From NCBI GenBank assembly GCA_900552315.1, contig URZM01000048.1, positions 1 through 13,365 on the forward strand: DNA of 13,365 nucleotides, written 5' to 3'. Below, piece after piece: positions 13,080 through 13,365 of this stretch. The notes below the pieces were generated by a model. It ran no database searches. It was not told where the DNA came from and saw only the letters and a program-made list of their open reading frames with translations. This DNA comes from an uncultured Bacteroidales bacterium (GTDB lineage: Bacteria > Bacteroidota > Bacteroidia > Bacteroidales > Muribaculaceae). How positions within the stretch are numbered: the stretch's first letter is position 1; every line of letters starts with the position of its first letter. A program made the translations under genes and the position numbers.

Positions 13080-13365
13080 TTCTTTTTTCGCTTTTTCTTG
13101 GGTTTAGCTGCAATGAAATTTTTATATTTAGTAACGCAATCCATAATAAAAGCCTCCTTGCCATGCTTGTCAAAAAGTCCTTTTATAACGTCAGCACATG
13201 ATTGAGAATATTTGTGTATGGGATTTGCTTTATCACCATGTTTTATTTCAGTGTGTCTTTTGGGCTTGTTTTTTAGAGCTAAGGCATAAATAATGGCTCG
13301 CATTTGATACGAATTTATTCCGAGTTGTTCTTGCAGTTCTTTAGTCGTTAATGGATAAACGGCAT
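13076..13365 (-). CDS. Partial basic protein with HTH-like N-terminus, upstream of hsdR
   Basis: The frame is open to the window edge, so the N-terminus is missing; at least 95 residues are visible. The first part, AVYPLTTKELQEQLGINSYQ, followed by MRAIIYALAL, looks like a helix-turn-helix. A middle segment with HKYSQSCADVIKGLFDKHG follows, and the C-terminus is extremely basic (FIAAKPKKKRKKK), suggesting nucleic-acid contact. I do not recognise a family. Its TGA (13078-13076) overlaps the hsdR ATG (13079-13077), so the two are probably translationally coupled, which makes it part of the restriction operon. It could be a regulator or accessory subunit; this is inference from position and charge. 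Confidence 0.65.
   Translation of the reverse strand, partial: AVYPLTTKELQEQLGINSYQMRAIIYALALKNKPKRHTEIKHGDKANPIHKYSQSCADVIKGLFDKHGKEAFIMDCVTKYKNFIAAKPKKKRKKK

Noticed and set aside
1..13365. CRISPR array, tRNA or rRNA genes
   Set aside because: No regularly spaced repeats, cloverleaf or rRNA-like sequence seen; the only repeats are the palindromic elements.

Overview
The window looks like chromosomal DNA of a gut Bacteroidales bacterium, most likely of the Muribaculaceae type. This rests on repeated Bacteroidetes-style promoters (TAnnTTTG -7 boxes, one with a perfect TTTG -33 box at 20 bp), a small secreted TonB-plug-like protein, a lipoprotein flavodoxin, and the general gene complement. 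The family-level placement is inference.

Layout. 1-78 is the right end of a palindromic element cut by the window edge. 82-616 holds no convincing gene, only a strong hairpin at 553-592. 617-962 (-) is a signal-peptide protein with a TonB-plug-like segment, broken by a frameshift. 1070-2099 (-) is PRPP synthetase (prs) with its terminator and promoter. 2253-3932 (-) is a cytoplasmic GH13 alpha-amylase. 3987-5670 (-) is a two-gene unit of a DPM1-like polyprenol-phosphate glycosyltransferase and an MscS channel, behind a perfect consensus promoter. Reading right from about 6000 are a hexapeptide-repeat O-acetyltransferase, a lipoprotein flavodoxin, and a tight three-gene operon: an 'FGSN..G' protein related to A1S_2505-type phage proteins, YjbQ, and a DUF5131/Gp37-Gp68 three-cysteine protein. 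9403-9747 (-) is a small secreted protein with a terminator. 9851-13079 (-) is a type I restriction HsdR split into two overlapping reading frames, preceded by a partial basic protein whose stop overlaps the hsdR start (ATGA). The hsdR region looks AT-richer than the rest, as expected of a mobile defence gene; hsdM and hsdS are not in the window.

The most interesting content is a family of short palindromic elements without a transposase. Element A (8045-8239, 195 bp) and element B (6539-6814, 276 bp) have related terminal inverted repeats (GAGAGTGTTT and GAGGTTGTTT). Each is flanked by a 3-bp TNA-type direct repeat (TTA and TAA). They share the same 18-nt central palindrome, GGAGCATAGCGGGCTATG, although the rest differs. 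Element A sits inside yjbQ, adds exactly 198 bp (66 codons) and leaves the frame open, so the ancestral 137-codon gene has become a 203-codon one. Element B sits at the acetyltransferase/flavodoxin junction: removing it with one TAA copy restores a K-stop C-terminus and a TAATG stop/start overlap. These two reconstructions support the same duplication length independently. This resembles the Rickettsia palindromic elements, which also insert in frame within genes, but no relationship to them is claimed.
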